Assembly: GCA_029959865.1 (NCBI GenBank)
Contig: JASCPE010000001.1
Span: forward strand, 434,001-498,000
Reading direction: 5' to 3'
Source: Microbacteriaceae bacterium PS02070
GTDB taxonomy: Bacteria; Actinomycetota; Actinomycetes; Actinomycetales; Microbacteriaceae
Length of the DNA stretch: 64,000 nt
The number at the start of each line of letters is the position of its first letter. The stretch's first letter is position 1. The position numbers and the translations under genes were made by a program. The notes under the pieces are model-generated. The model had not been told where the DNA came from, searched no databases, and saw only the letters and a program-made list of their open reading frames with translations. This document shows, piece by piece, positions 1 through 8,376 of this stretch.

Positions 1-649
1 CCTGGTATTCCGATGCGGCACTGACTCGCCCATCGGTTGCGCGTCGGGCGTTCTTGTCGTGCGGCAACAGGTGGGCGGAGGGTGTGGCGGAGGCCACCAT
101 CCGGCGAACAGCAACACCCGCCCGCGTGCGCACCGCGCTGGCAACCACGAGAGCCCGCGTCCCCGACTCCCGGAGAAGAGCCGCGGCGTCGATTGCGGCC
201 TGAAAGGCTCGAAGCTCGGTGGTGGTTGTCACACAGACCAGATGCGAGTGCTCCGCTACTGTCATCAGCTCCGGGAGCGCGAGTCTCCCCCAATCGGTGA
301 CAGTCAGCTCATGCCTTCGATGCAGGTCTTCGGACACTGCGCGCCACGCGCCGATTCCGCCTGGCCAGACGGGCGAAGGCACAACGACACGATCGACAGC
401 CGGCGATACGCGGCCGAGGCGGCGGTGCTCCGCATTCGCCGCGTCGACCAGGAGCACACCTCCGACGCGGCGAACCGCTATCGCTTCCGCAACCCGCGTA
501 GCGACAGTCGTGCAACCGGTACCCCCGGCCACGGACGCGAACCCGATCCTTCGCACCACGGGAAGGAGTGAGCGCACGTCGCTCTCTGCTCTGATCGCAC
601 GTTCGTGACGGGCCTGCGGAAAGAGCTGAACGATCGTTCCCACACGCAT
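1..649 (-). CDS. Truncated MinD/ParA-like protein of the T7SS locus (runs off left edge)
   Basis: Starts with ATG in a TAATG overlap with the eccD stop and stays open for 216 codons to the window edge, so the C-terminus is missing. The N-terminus has the layout of a MinD/ParA/SIMIBI ATPase: a beta strand (FASVAG), a P-loop-like GGTGCTTVA near residue 42, then LLVDAANAEHRRLG in the switch-I/Walker A' position. Both lysines of the deviant Walker A (KGGxGKT) are absent, the loop reading AGGTGCTT, so ATP binding is doubtful. Translational coupling to eccD suggests a role in the same secretion machine. The family call is inferred from layout. Confidence 0.75.
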   Translation of the reverse strand, partial: MRVGTIVQLFPQARHERAIRAESDVRSLLPVVRRIGFASVAGGTGCTTVATRVAEAIAVRRVGGVLLVDAANAEHRRLGRVSPAVDRVVVPSPVWPGGIGAWRAVSEDLHRRHELTVTDWGRLALPELMTVAEHSHLVCVTTTTELRAFQAAIDAAALLRESGTRALVVASAVRTRAGVAVRRMVASATPSAHLLPHDKNARRATDGRVSAASEYQ

Positions 650-1956
650 TATCCGAACACCCCCAGCAAGTCGTCAAAGACTCCCATGACGCCGAGGAGC
701 GCGGGGATCATCACGATCACGGCGAGCGCCTCAATCACGCCGAGGAGCTTTCGGAACCGCGCGATCGATGCGCCCGAGAACCGCAGCAACGCAGTCACGC
801 CGAGCACTGCGCATGCCATCGCACCGATACTCACTCGCGACCAGGCGGATAGGGCCGGGGTCGTCAGCAGCCAGCACACAACCGGCGCCATCCCCGCGGC
901 GAGGATCGCAATTCGGGAGACCGCGAGTGGGAACAGCCGCGCCCGGACGAGCGCGAAGGCGGCGAGCGCTGCGGCGAGCGTGAGGTGCCATCCCGTGCCG
1001 CTAAGGAGAAGGACTATCGACACGGCGAGCGGAACTGCAAGCGAGACGGCCAACGCCTGCTGCGCGGCGTAGGCATTCGTGATTGCCCCGTCGACGTCGA
1101 GGCGCCGGACGGGTTCTGCCCCGATGACCGCATCGTCGAAGCGGGCGACGCCCGAGAACGCCAACGCGAAGGTCGGCGCGAGGCCGAGCAAGGCCGCCGC
1201 CACGACGCCGACGAACGCGGCCACCGCATCCGCCTGCGCGTGGCTCAGGACGCTCCAGATCCCCGTCGCGCCCGCGAAAAGCGCCACACCGGCTCCCATG
1301 AGCAGACCCCGCCGCGCGAACCCGAGGCCGAACACGAGCCCCACCGCGACCCAGACGAGCAGCCAGACAACCATGAGGGACACGACCAGCTCGGCACCAG
1401 GAGCCCATATCTGCGCAGCCAGCTGACTCACGCGCAGGGACACCCCGAGGCTGAGAGCGAAGGCAACCTGAGCGGCGGGCGTGCGGTGCTTGCGCGCGAG
1501 CACCACGCCGCCTAGCGCGCCGAGAGCGAAGATTGCCGTGAGGGCCCACGCCGCGTCTGCGTCGGACAGCGGAAGAACAGCCGCCGATGCCGCGGCAAGA
1601 ACCGCGACCGCGATGGCGACTGTGATCGATGTCAGCCCCGCGGTCCACCGGTCGGGGCGCTCCACCGTTGCGTCCGCGACGACCTCCGCGACCTCAGCGA
1701 CATCCGGCGGCTGAGGCGCGAAGTCAAGCGGCTGCAGTCGCAGCACAGCTCCGTTGTCGATGTCCTGGTCCGCGAGAGTCAGCTGTGCATCGACGGGGAC
1801 CCCCACGAGAGAGGTCAATACCAAAGGCGACGACGCGGCAGGCTCATCGAGAACGGTCGCGATCTCCGGGAGGAGCTCCCCCACGGACTGATCGTCCGGA
1901 AGCGCGAGATCCGCCTTGCGCCGCGAGCCGATCACGGTGAATCGGATGTACTGCAT
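649..1956 (-). CDS. eccD: T7SS integral membrane protein EccD
   Basis: 435 aa; EccD usually has 450-510. Residues 1-78 form a ubiquitin-like (YukD) domain (MQYIRFTVIGSRRKADLALP...), a linker follows, and about 11 hydrophobic segments run from residue 106 to the end. This is the EccD architecture, the likely membrane conduit of the type VII secretion core complex. ATG at 1956 is chosen because it forms TGATG with the upstream stop; a TTG one codon earlier is possible. It sits between the DPxTG-repeat protein and the MinD-like gene on one transcript. EccB, EccC and mycosin are expected beyond the left edge. Confidence 0.88.
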   Translation of the reverse strand: MQYIRFTVIGSRRKADLALPDDQSVGELLPEIATVLDEPAASSPLVLTSLVGVPVDAQLTLADQDIDNGAVLRLQPLDFAPQPPDVAEVAEVVADATVERPDRWTAGLTSITVAIAVAVLAAASAAVLPLSDADAAWALTAIFALGALGGVVLARKHRTPAAQVAFALSLGVSLRVSQLAAQIWAPGAELVVSLMVVWLLVWVAVGLVFGLGFARRGLLMGAGVALFAGATGIWSVLSHAQADAVAAFVGVVAAALLGLAPTFALAFSGVARFDDAVIGAEPVRRLDVDGAITNAYAAQQALAVSLAVPLAVSIVLLLSGTGWHLTLAAALAAFALVRARLFPLAVSRIAILAAGMAPVVCWLLTTPALSAWSRVSIGAMACAVLGVTALLRFSGASIARFRKLLGVIEALAVIVMIPALLGVMGVFDDLLGVFG

Positions 1957-2480
1957 CAACGCCCCCTTTCTTCTTGGGTCGGGTCAACGACCTTCAGCGT
2001 TTCCGGATTGATGGTCAATCCGCTCGCGGGGTCTGTGAAGTACCCGGTCTCAACGTCTACAAACCACCCCGTACGAGGATCGACCGTGCGGCCCTCCGGA
2101 TCAGTCGCCAGTCCTGTCTCGGGATCGACGACAAAGCCGGTCTTGGGGTCGATGAGCTCACCCGTCGCCTCATTGCGCAGGTAGCCCGTCGGCTCGTCCT
2201 CAACAAGCCCGTCACCGGGTTCGATGGGGTTGGCTGCGATCGCTTGCTGGTAGGCGCTGATCGCCGTGTTCTCACGCTGGGTCTGCAGAATGTCCAGAAC
2301 GAAGCTGGTGCCGAGGCAACCAGCGCACACGACCGCGGCGAGCACCACGGATCCCGTGAACCGGCGCACGTTCGTGTTCACCGGTCGACGGTCATCCTGG
2401 GCACCATGAACGAAGGCGGCGGCCAGTCTCACGCGGTGCGTACGCGTGGATTCGATCAGAGTCTGCTCGTAATCGATCAC
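1956..2480 (-). CDS. Single-pass membrane protein with extracellular DPxTG repeats (T7SS locus)
   Basis: 174 aa from GTG, overlapping the FHA gene stop as GTGA. Residues 1-40 are basic (RTHRVR, NVRRF), one TM segment follows at about 41-62 (SVVLAAVVCAGCLGTSFVL), then an acidic tail of near-tandem units: DPKTG, DPETG, DPRTG, DVETG, DPASG and NPETL. The positive-inside rule puts the repeats outside the membrane. I know of no named family. It occupies a slot next to eccD where EccB/EccE-type accessory membrane proteins sit in other systems, but has no visible similarity to them. An earlier in-frame start would extend it into the FHA gene and is unlikely. Confidence 0.8.
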   Translation of the reverse strand: MIDYEQTLIESTRTHRVRLAAAFVHGAQDDRRPVNTNVRRFTGSVVLAAVVCAGCLGTSFVLDILQTQRENTAISAYQQAIAANPIEPGDGLVEDEPTGYLRNEATGELIDPKTGFVVDPETGLATDPEGRTVDPRTGWFVDVETGYFTDPASGLTINPETLKVVDPTQEERGR

Positions 2481-3190
2481 GATGCCTCTCGATCCCTTCT
2501 TTCCAGCAAGATCTTCCTCTCGCCGAGCAGAAGCGTCGAACCCCAGTCCACGGCCGTCGGTTGCTGCGGCACGAGAGGCATCGAAGCGCCCTCGACCCAC
2601 GTGCCCTTCGCAGACTGCAGGTCGGTGATGACGACTCCGGCATCTGCGACCTGAACCAGCAGGTGTGCCTTAGCGATGGTTCTCGTCAGGTCCGGAATCG
2701 CAATCAGCGAATGCCGCGCGTCCGGGGGAAGGGTGGGGTCACGGCCGATCAGCGCCGCGTAGGGCACCGTATGCGACGTCCCGTCATCAACTACCAATCT
2801 CAGGTACGACCGGCCCTGCTCCCCCAGGCGTGAGGTCGGAGCGACGGGTGTGCGCAGGACGGGACGAGGCTGAATCGCGAACGGATCCTCCCCGCTGCCA
2901 CGGCGGACGGTCTTCCGCGGTGCAAGGAAGCGGAATGAAGGGAGGCCAGAGTTCCGATCGATGGTCCGCACGCGAGTCAGCACGTTCCCCACGCTGCCGC
3001 CGAGACTTCCACGCCACAGGACGAGGGCCACCAGGGCAAAGAGCCCACATGCCACCGCCCACGCCCAAGGCGCGCGCGGGGCACTGACGATTCCTACGAA
3101 AACGGCAAGCACCACCGCAACGGTGTCGATGGCATAGGCCACGAAGGAACGCCACACGGGGCGCGCTGCGCCAGTGGAGACTTCTGCCAT
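2477..3190 (-). CDS. RDD-like membrane protein with C-terminal FHA domain (T7SS locus)
   Basis: 237 aa. Residues 10-75 contain two hydrophobic segments and RDD-family traits (WRSFVAYAIDT, GGSVGNVLTRVRTIDRNSG). Residues about 140-237 form a forkhead-associated domain with IGRDP, a central TRTIAKAHLLV and LQSAKGTWVEG, replacing the usual GR...SRxH...NGT. FHA domains bind phosphothreonine, and FHA proteins are recurrent regulators or scaffolds in T7SS loci. ATG 3190 follows a GGAGGG ribosome site. It heads the minus-strand T7SS operon and is divergent from the ESAT-6-like genes across 167 bp. Confidence 0.82.
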   Translation of the reverse strand: MAEVSTGAARPVWRSFVAYAIDTVAVVLAVFVGIVSAPRAPWAWAVACGLFALVALVLWRGSLGGSVGNVLTRVRTIDRNSGLPSFRFLAPRKTVRRGSGEDPFAIQPRPVLRTPVAPTSRLGEQGRSYLRLVVDDGTSHTVPYAALIGRDPTLPPDARHSLIAIPDLTRTIAKAHLLVQVADAGVVITDLQSAKGTWVEGASMPLVPQQPTAVDWGSTLLLGERKILLERRDREAS

Positions 3191-3357
3191 GCCCTCCAGA
3201 GTATCCGCGGCATCACGGCACCCACGAGGGCGACGGAAAGGTGAGAGTTTCCTCAACTCCAGGGTGCATTCGCTGGCCGTGCGGCTAAGGTCTGTTCTTG
3301 TTCGGATGGGTTTCTACCCGGAGCTAAGTGATTCTCAAAGAGATGTGGGGTACGAAC
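3191..3357. promoter_or_regulatory. Divergent intergenic region between the two T7SS operons
   Basis: 167 bp separate the FHA gene from the WXG100-like gene and must contain promoters for both directions. On plus, GTGGGG just before the ATG at 3358 is the likely ribosome site. TAAGGT at about 3286 could be a -10 box, but no convincing -35 accompanies it. Confidence 0.4.
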
Positions 3358-3711
3358 ATGAAGTTCTCGATGGAAGAGCAGACGCTGGTCCGCCTCGGGC
3401 AGCGTTCACAGACCGAGTCAGAAGACCTGGGTGCGCTCGTGCGTCAGCTCGTCGAGGCGGCAGAGCCGCTCGAAGGGGTCTTCAACGGTCCCGCACGGGC
3501 GAAGTTCAACGACTTCAAGGTGAAGACCGATGACATCGCGACAGCCCTCAACAACGCACTTGGCGGGATCGTCGGCTCTATCGCCGGGCAGAACCTTGCC
3601 TTTGTGACGGCGGCCGAAGACGGTGCGAGCGCTCACACCACCGCGGAAGGTTCAGCGGACTTCAGCAGCGAGTCCGTACTCGCCCGCATTTCCGGCCAGG
3701 CCTCCGCCTAA
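3358..3711 (+). CDS. WXG100/ESAT-6-like secreted protein
   Basis: 117 aa, helical, no signal peptide. Two helices flank a central FNGPARAKFNDF at about residue 40, which matches the WxG-x-A-x(3)-F turn except that Trp is replaced by Phe-Asn. The tail is Ala/Ser-rich and lacks a clear YxxxD/E signal. Family knowledge: these proteins form antiparallel helical hairpins and are exported by T7SS as dimers. The start at 3358 is preceded by GTGGGG; an upstream ATG at 3328 would add ten poorly conserved residues. It is the first gene of the plus-strand T7SS operon, 26 bp before a second ESAT-6-like gene. Confidence 0.8.
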   Translation: MKFSMEEQTLVRLGQRSQTESEDLGALVRQLVEAAEPLEGVFNGPARAKFNDFKVKTDDIATALNNALGGIVGSIAGQNLAFVTAAEDGASAHTTAEGSADFSSESVLARISGQASA

Positions 3712-3737
3712 AGACCTCGACGAACGGAGTACGAGAC

Positions 3738-4049
3738 ATGTCCTACGGAAATCAGCAGGATCGTAACGACTACAGCGTCGGAGCATCGCAGTCCGCTCAA
3801 GCAAACTTCGAGCAGGTCGCCGCACGCCTTGAGGCCGCCCTCCAGCGCCGCGACCAGGACGTCAAAGCGGCTCTTGCGGACTATCAAGCGGAAGGCGTCT
3901 CAGAGGAGTACGCCGGCCTCGAGCAGCAGTGGAACACTGCCGGCGCTCAAGTGCGGCAGGTGATCGCGACGATCCGCGGCGCGCTCGAGCAGAATGACGA
4001 CATCGCACTCACGGCCCTTCAGCGGGCTCGGGCGGCACTGCCGATCTGA
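3738..4049 (+). CDS. Pore-forming ESAT-6 family protein
   Basis: 103 aa. The N-terminal MSYGNQQDRNDYSVGASQ and the central QQWNTAGAQVRQVI match, from memory, the actinobacterial 'pore-forming ESAT-6 family' of T7SS small proteins. A predicted coiled helix covers residues 18-50 and a second 55-95, with Trp at the turn. It probably pairs with the preceding WXG-like protein as a secreted heterodimer or chaperone for the downstream effector. Its TGA overlaps the next ATG (TGATG), so expression is coupled. Confidence 0.85.
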   Translation: MSYGNQQDRNDYSVGASQSAQANFEQVAARLEAALQRRDQDVKAALADYQAEGVSEEYAGLEQQWNTAGAQVRQVIATIRGALEQNDDIALTALQRARAALPI

Positions 4050-5092
4050 TGATCGCATCCGTCCATCCGCTCGCGGATGAGTGGACGGACGAGTACGCGC
4101 TCTTCGTCGTCGAACACGACTGGGTGACGTACTCGCGACCGCTGCGACACTTCCTCAGTGACTGCCGCGCATCCGCGTTGAGACCCGTCATCCTGACGGG
4201 CCCGAACGTGACCCTGACGCCCCACCTCTATGCGTCGATGACCGAGAGCGGTGCGTTCTGGGCGTTTCGTGACGCGAACGCCGTGTACGACGCCCGCTCG
4301 GGACGCGCGATCGCCGCGATCTCAGACCTCTGGACGGGCGCGACGGGCGACCTGCATCCGCCGCTCAATGATGAGGACCGGCTCGTGCCGGCTTTGTTCT
4401 TCGATATCTACGCCGGCGACCACGCGAACGCCTCCACCGTCATCGGCCCCCTCGCCGACCACGCCGTCACGGCTCTGGGCGGCAACGCTCTACAGCGGTA
4501 CGGACAGGATGAGCCGTTGACGGCCACGTGGGATCACGCGGCATTGACCGCCCTCGCACAGCGACAGATGCCGGCAACCGAGCGGATTCTGGGCTCTTCG
4601 GACGACAATTCCTGGGCCGCGATGACGGTTGCCAGGACGCGGGATGGGCTGCTCGAGCGCGTTCGAGGCGGAGTGAGCCTCACTCGTCTGATGGACGTGC
4701 CCTCTGCAGATCTCCGAGACCTCGCGATGCCCGCCGTCACCGACATGCTCAGCGGCCTGGTGGACCACTTCCGCCCGCGCGTGGCGATGGTGTCGGCCGG
4801 CATGCTCCGCCACCCGGAGGCGGGTGACGGGTATCGAGTGGGGGCTCAGCCGGTAGACGCACCGCTCGCCGTGCTCATCGGCCCGCGGGCGGTGCGCGAC
4901 CTGAATCTTGACTTCGGCGAGCTATCGAGGCGGCACGACATCACCGTGCTCGGGCCGGGGCGGGTCCCCAGCGCGCTGCTTCGCCTCACGGGACGCGACC
5001 CGCTCTGGGCTCAGTTGCAGGCGTTCGCGTTCGACCTCGAGCAGGAGCGTCTGGCCGCTGCACTCGGCCTCGAGTTGCAGGAGTGGTCATAA
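4049..5092 (+). CDS. T7SS-associated cytosolic protein, DUF6177-like
   Basis: 347 aa, soluble, no signal peptide or TM. It contains HDWVTYSRPLRHFLSDCR and RPVILTGPNVTLTPHLYAS near the N-terminus, a DLHPPLNDEDRL stretch at about 105, and a C-terminal alpha/beta part (LAVLIGPRAVRDLNLDF). Size and locus position fit the DUF6177 family found in actinobacterial T7SS clusters; the assignment is from memory and has no known activity. Start and stop both overlap neighbours (TGATG, TAATG), placing it inside the ESAT-6/effector operon. Confidence 0.75.
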   Translation: MIASVHPLADEWTDEYALFVVEHDWVTYSRPLRHFLSDCRASALRPVILTGPNVTLTPHLYASMTESGAFWAFRDANAVYDARSGRAIAAISDLWTGATGDLHPPLNDEDRLVPALFFDIYAGDHANASTVIGPLADHAVTALGGNALQRYGQDEPLTATWDHAALTALAQRQMPATERILGSSDDNSWAAMTVARTRDGLLERVRGGVSLTRLMDVPSADLRDLAMPAVTDMLSGLVDHFRPRVAMVSAGMLRHPEAGDGYRVGAQPVDAPLAVLIGPRAVRDLNLDFGELSRRHDITVLGPGRVPSALLRLTGRDPLWAQLQAFAFDLEQERLAAALGLELQEWS

Positions 5093-5427
5093 TGGCGCGC
5101 GAACTTGTCCTGCTCAGCGATATCCCGCTGACTCCGCAGATCTTGGCGGACGTGGGCAACGCCGTCCTCCCTGACGGCACCGGAATCTCCTACCGAAACG
5201 GCGAGATCACTCAGTTCATCGATGCGGAGAATCGCCCGGTGGCGACCGTGTTCGATTCCGTTCCTGTGCACGTCGCCACGGAGGCCGAGGCAGTGCTGAA
5301 AGATGCACCCCCGGCCTTTGCACTGTGGACCGAGATCACGGTGCCGTTTGCGCCGTCTCCGGCAAGCACTGCGCTGCCGACCGCACTCGCAGAAGCAGTC
5401 GGCGGAACGATTCGAGAGAAGAAATGA
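5092..5427 (+). CDS. Hypothetical small protein of T7SS operon
   Basis: 111 aa, starting in a TAATG overlap with the previous gene. No signal peptide, TM segment or recognised motif. The composition (ISYRNGEITQFIDAENRPVATVFDS) suggests an alternating beta sheet followed by a helical Ala-rich C-terminus (PTALAEAVGGTIREKK). Its place between the DUF6177-like and DUF6507-like genes suggests an adaptor or chaperone of the effector, but I do not recognise it. Confidence 0.7.
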   Translation: MARELVLLSDIPLTPQILADVGNAVLPDGTGISYRNGEITQFIDAENRPVATVFDSVPVHVATEAEAVLKDAPPAFALWTEITVPFAPSPASTALPTALAEAVGGTIREKK

Positions 5428-5443
5428 CGAAGGGGCTGTTGTC

Positions 5444-5821
5444 ATGAGTGGATGGAAGATCGATCCCGCCCAGCTCTCCACCGCGCTGGAGAACACAGGG
5501 ACGGCCTATGAGGCCCTCCTCGGGGTGGTCACGGAGCAGGGTATTTCCGACATCTTCGCCGGCCTCACCTGGGGTGCTCAGTACACGCAAGATGTGCCAA
5601 TCGCATTGAACGAGGTTCTCACCGAACAGCAGAACGGCAATCTCAAGAACGTCGCGAACCACATCGGTGCAGGCATCACCGGCGTGGGCAATGCTGCGTA
5701 CGAGTTGCAGGTGGGAAACGAATCTCAGGCGGCAACGTTCCAGGCAGAAATGCTTGCCGCGGCCGACGACGGCGACTTCAGCTACTTCGAGCAGCACGGT
5801 CACCAGGGAGGCGAGGCATGA
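5444..5821 (+). CDS. DUF6507-like T7SS helical protein
   Basis: 125 aa, helical. The opening MSGWKIDPAQLSTALENTGTA resembles DUF6507 proteins of actinobacterial T7SS loci, which start W-x-I-x-P-x-G/Q and resemble WXG100 proteins in size. Trp at about residue 43 (GLTWGAQY) may mark a helical turn. It overlaps the effector start by ATGA, so one-to-one coupled translation with the toxin is likely. Inference: a targeting partner or export chaperone for the downstream effector. Confidence 0.75.
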   Translation: MSGWKIDPAQLSTALENTGTAYEALLGVVTEQGISDIFAGLTWGAQYTQDVPIALNEVLTEQQNGNLKNVANHIGAGITGVGNAAYELQVGNESQAATFQAEMLAAADDGDFSYFEQHGHQGGEA

Positions 5822-8376
5822 GCGACAACGTATGCATTGATGATGGCGGCCTCATCAACCCTGAGAACTTCATCTGCAAATCGGCCGATCTAAACACCGC
5901 GTCAATCACGTCCAGCGCAGACTCCGTCGCCGCAATCGGATCGTCGGTTCTGGCTTCTGCCCAGGATGCGAACACCGCATGGACCGGAGTACAGAGTCCG
6001 GGCGTGTTCGAGACTCCCGACGCCGAGGCGGTCTACGCCCTGATGAACCCCGCAGTCGACAGCGCGACCCAACTGGACGGAGTCACTAGCCGCGTGAGTA
6101 GCGCGCTGTCGACATACGCGACCGAACTCGACGGCATCAAGCCGACGCTCGCGGAGTTTGAAGAACGCGCGGCGGCGTTCCGTACTCGGGCACTCGAGGG
6201 GTATGAGGTCAGTGCGTGGGAGGCCGACGGCTTCTTCAGCACCGTCGTCTCCCCCGGCGACTGGGGGAAAACCAAGACGATCCCATGGATCGAGCACACG
6301 CCTGCAACGGATATGAACGAAGCGCTTCTTCAGGAGTACAACGAGATCCTCGCACGTATCTCCACCGCTGCCGCGACGTGCGCAAACGCCATCAAGGCCG
6401 AGCTGACCACCGTATGCGCCGCCCCTTCGGTAGCGATCACCGCCGAGGAACTCAATGCGTACCCGGAACTCTCCACGTGGGGGCAAGCGGTCACCGAAGA
6501 ACGCAACTGCACCGAATCTGTCGGTCATGGGCTCGGAAACGTCTGGGAAGGTCTTTGGACCGGGGGCGCGGCGCTGATCGGACGTGACCCGGTCACCGGT
6601 GAGTGGAGCCTCGGAAACGCGGGGCAGGCGTGGCTCGGCGTGGGCGACTTCGTACTGTCGACCGTGATCGTCGCATCCCCGTTGGGGCCGGCGTTGCTGA
6701 CCGCGCCGGGGCCTATCGGTGACTTCACCCGCGACCGTTACAACACCGCCTATACAGCGTGGGGCAGCCTCATCGGGTGGGATCACCAAGCGTACCTGGC
6801 CGGCGAGAACGGCTGGCACAAGTGGGAAGAAGACGGAATCGCTGCCTTCACGGAATCGGCCGGCAACATCGGAACGTTCTTCATTCCCGTGGCCGGGTGG
6901 GCGGGCGGCGCGGCCAAGACTGCCACCACCGCGGCACGCGTCTCGGGCTTCGTGGTGCGTAATGCTGCCCGGGGCGCGGAGTTCATCGTCCCCGGAGGGT
7001 CACACCTCGTGGTCAACTCGGCTCGCGTCGTCAGTTTCGGTGTGCACGGCATGCCCGGCGGATGGCGCGCGCTCGTAGACGTAGTCACGCCCACGACCGT
7101 GCGGCCGAGCGTCGGCCCGGGAGTGGTCACGCCAGCGACGTCGCAGTTGCCCTCTGGGACGAGCCTGCCCGCGAACACTCCTGTGTCGGAGTCCCTGGGG
7201 CTCGACACCGCCGGTAATTCGCAGCAGCCCGCCACACACGCTCAACCCACGAGCGAGATCCCCGCGGAGAGCGCACCCAACGCCACGCAAATGCCCACGC
7301 CTGACGGGACTGCCTCGTCGTCTACGAATGTCGACGCCGGTGCGACGGACGCACCGACAGACCTGACCGGACGTCCTGAGGCATCGCCCGGCGGGACTGA
7401 GGCTTCCTCCGGCACCGGGGCGGACGGCTGGGCACGAGACGGCGGGCCGACAGCTGACCGATACGGCCGCGAGTATCTTGAGCGGCCAGACGGACGGCGC
7501 ACTCTCGAAGGCGATCCGGAGCACACCTACCGCGACCGTGCCGGCCGGCTCCACGACGATGGAGCCCACAACTTCGTCGCCGACTCCAACCGCGGCTCCT
7601 CGCCGGTTTTCGAAGCCGCCACCTTCGAGCGGATCGACACTCCGGAGCTGACCGGGCAATCGGGACTCGACTACGACGCCGCCGCGCAATCTCGCACCGA
7701 CGCGTGGAATGCATCACAAGACGCGGCGGCCAAGCTCAACGAACGAGCAGACTCGCTGGGAATCGACCGCGCGGAGGTCCGGGGCTCCGACAAGAAGGTG
7801 GCGTACAATCTCGCCGCACGCGTTGATGCCGGAGACCTGACCGAGTCACAAGCTCGTTCGCTCGTGAAGCTGGCTGATGCGAATAGAGAATCGACGAACG
7901 CCCTCCGGCAAGCGTCCACCGGGCACGGGACTGCGGCACTGGATGCGGTGCAGTCCGCCCGCGATGAGTATGCGGTGGTTACGTCTGCGGGGTCCCCCGG
8001 CGCTGGCCGCGTTGATGGTGCGGCCGTCGGCGTCGATGGGTCCGGGCCCTACATCACGGTCTACGAGGCCAAGGGTGGCTCCAGCACTCTCGGTTCACGC
8101 AACGTCGCTGGAGTAGAGGCTCAGCAGGGAACAGCGACGTATCTGAACGACGTCGTCCGCGCCGATCGCCGCGTTCGGGAGGGCTTGGAGGCGTACCTTG
8201 AGAACCCGCTCGGCGACCCGGCCATCAAGGACTCCATCCGTCAGGGCACGATCGAGATCCGCTACGAGTTGGTGCAGGCTCGACCAGACGGACGAATCGA
8301 CGTCTCGCGGTTCGATCTCGATCTCGACGCCGTCGAAATCCCCAGGGTCGCGATGCTCGATAGGGTTGTCGCATGA
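5818..8376 (+). CDS. T7SS polymorphic toxin with C-terminal PD-(D/E)XK nuclease domain
   Basis: 852 aa. Residues 1-250 are helical, like T7SS effector trafficking domains. Two hydrophobic stretches (about 277-305 and 350-380) form a pre-toxin segment, a Ser/Thr/Pro/Ala-rich linker spans about 420-545, and a basic PDGRRTLEGDPEHTYRDRAG stretch precedes the toxin domain. The C-terminal ~240 aa carry D733 (GRVDGAAV) and E750-x-K752 (ITVYEAKGGSSTLGSR) followed by QQGTATYL. That is the restriction-endonuclease-fold signature of Tox-REase toxins. The stop overlaps the first immunity candidate (ATGATG). Target and export are inferred. Confidence 0.85.
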   Translation: MSDNVCIDDGGLINPENFICKSADLNTASITSSADSVAAIGSSVLASAQDANTAWTGVQSPGVFETPDAEAVYALMNPAVDSATQLDGVTSRVSSALSTYATELDGIKPTLAEFEERAAAFRTRALEGYEVSAWEADGFFSTVVSPGDWGKTKTIPWIEHTPATDMNEALLQEYNEILARISTAAATCANAIKAELTTVCAAPSVAITAEELNAYPELSTWGQAVTEERNCTESVGHGLGNVWEGLWTGGAALIGRDPVTGEWSLGNAGQAWLGVGDFVLSTVIVASPLGPALLTAPGPIGDFTRDRYNTAYTAWGSLIGWDHQAYLAGENGWHKWEEDGIAAFTESAGNIGTFFIPVAGWAGGAAKTATTAARVSGFVVRNAARGAEFIVPGGSHLVVNSARVVSFGVHGMPGGWRALVDVVTPTTVRPSVGPGVVTPATSQLPSGTSLPANTPVSESLGLDTAGNSQQPATHAQPTSEIPAESAPNATQMPTPDGTASSSTNVDAGATDAPTDLTGRPEASPGGTEASSGTGADGWARDGGPTADRYGREYLERPDGRRTLEGDPEHTYRDRAGRLHDDGAHNFVADSNRGSSPVFEAATFERIDTPELTGQSGLDYDAAAQSRTDAWNASQDAAAKLNERADSLGIDRAEVRGSDKKVAYNLAARVDAGDLTESQARSLVKLADANRESTNALRQASTGHGTAALDAVQSARDEYAVVTSAGSPGAGRVDGAAVGVDGSGPYITVYEAKGGSSTLGSRNVAGVEAQQGTATYLNDVVRADRRVREGLEAYLENPLGDPAIKDSIRQGTIEIRYELVQARPDGRIDVSRFDLDLDAVEIPRVAMLDRVVA

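Noticed and set aside
2478..2600. ATG extension of the DPxTG-repeat protein into the FHA gene.
   Set aside because: It would overlap the FHA coding region by about 120 bp in another frame, whereas GTG 2480 makes a standard GTGA overlap.
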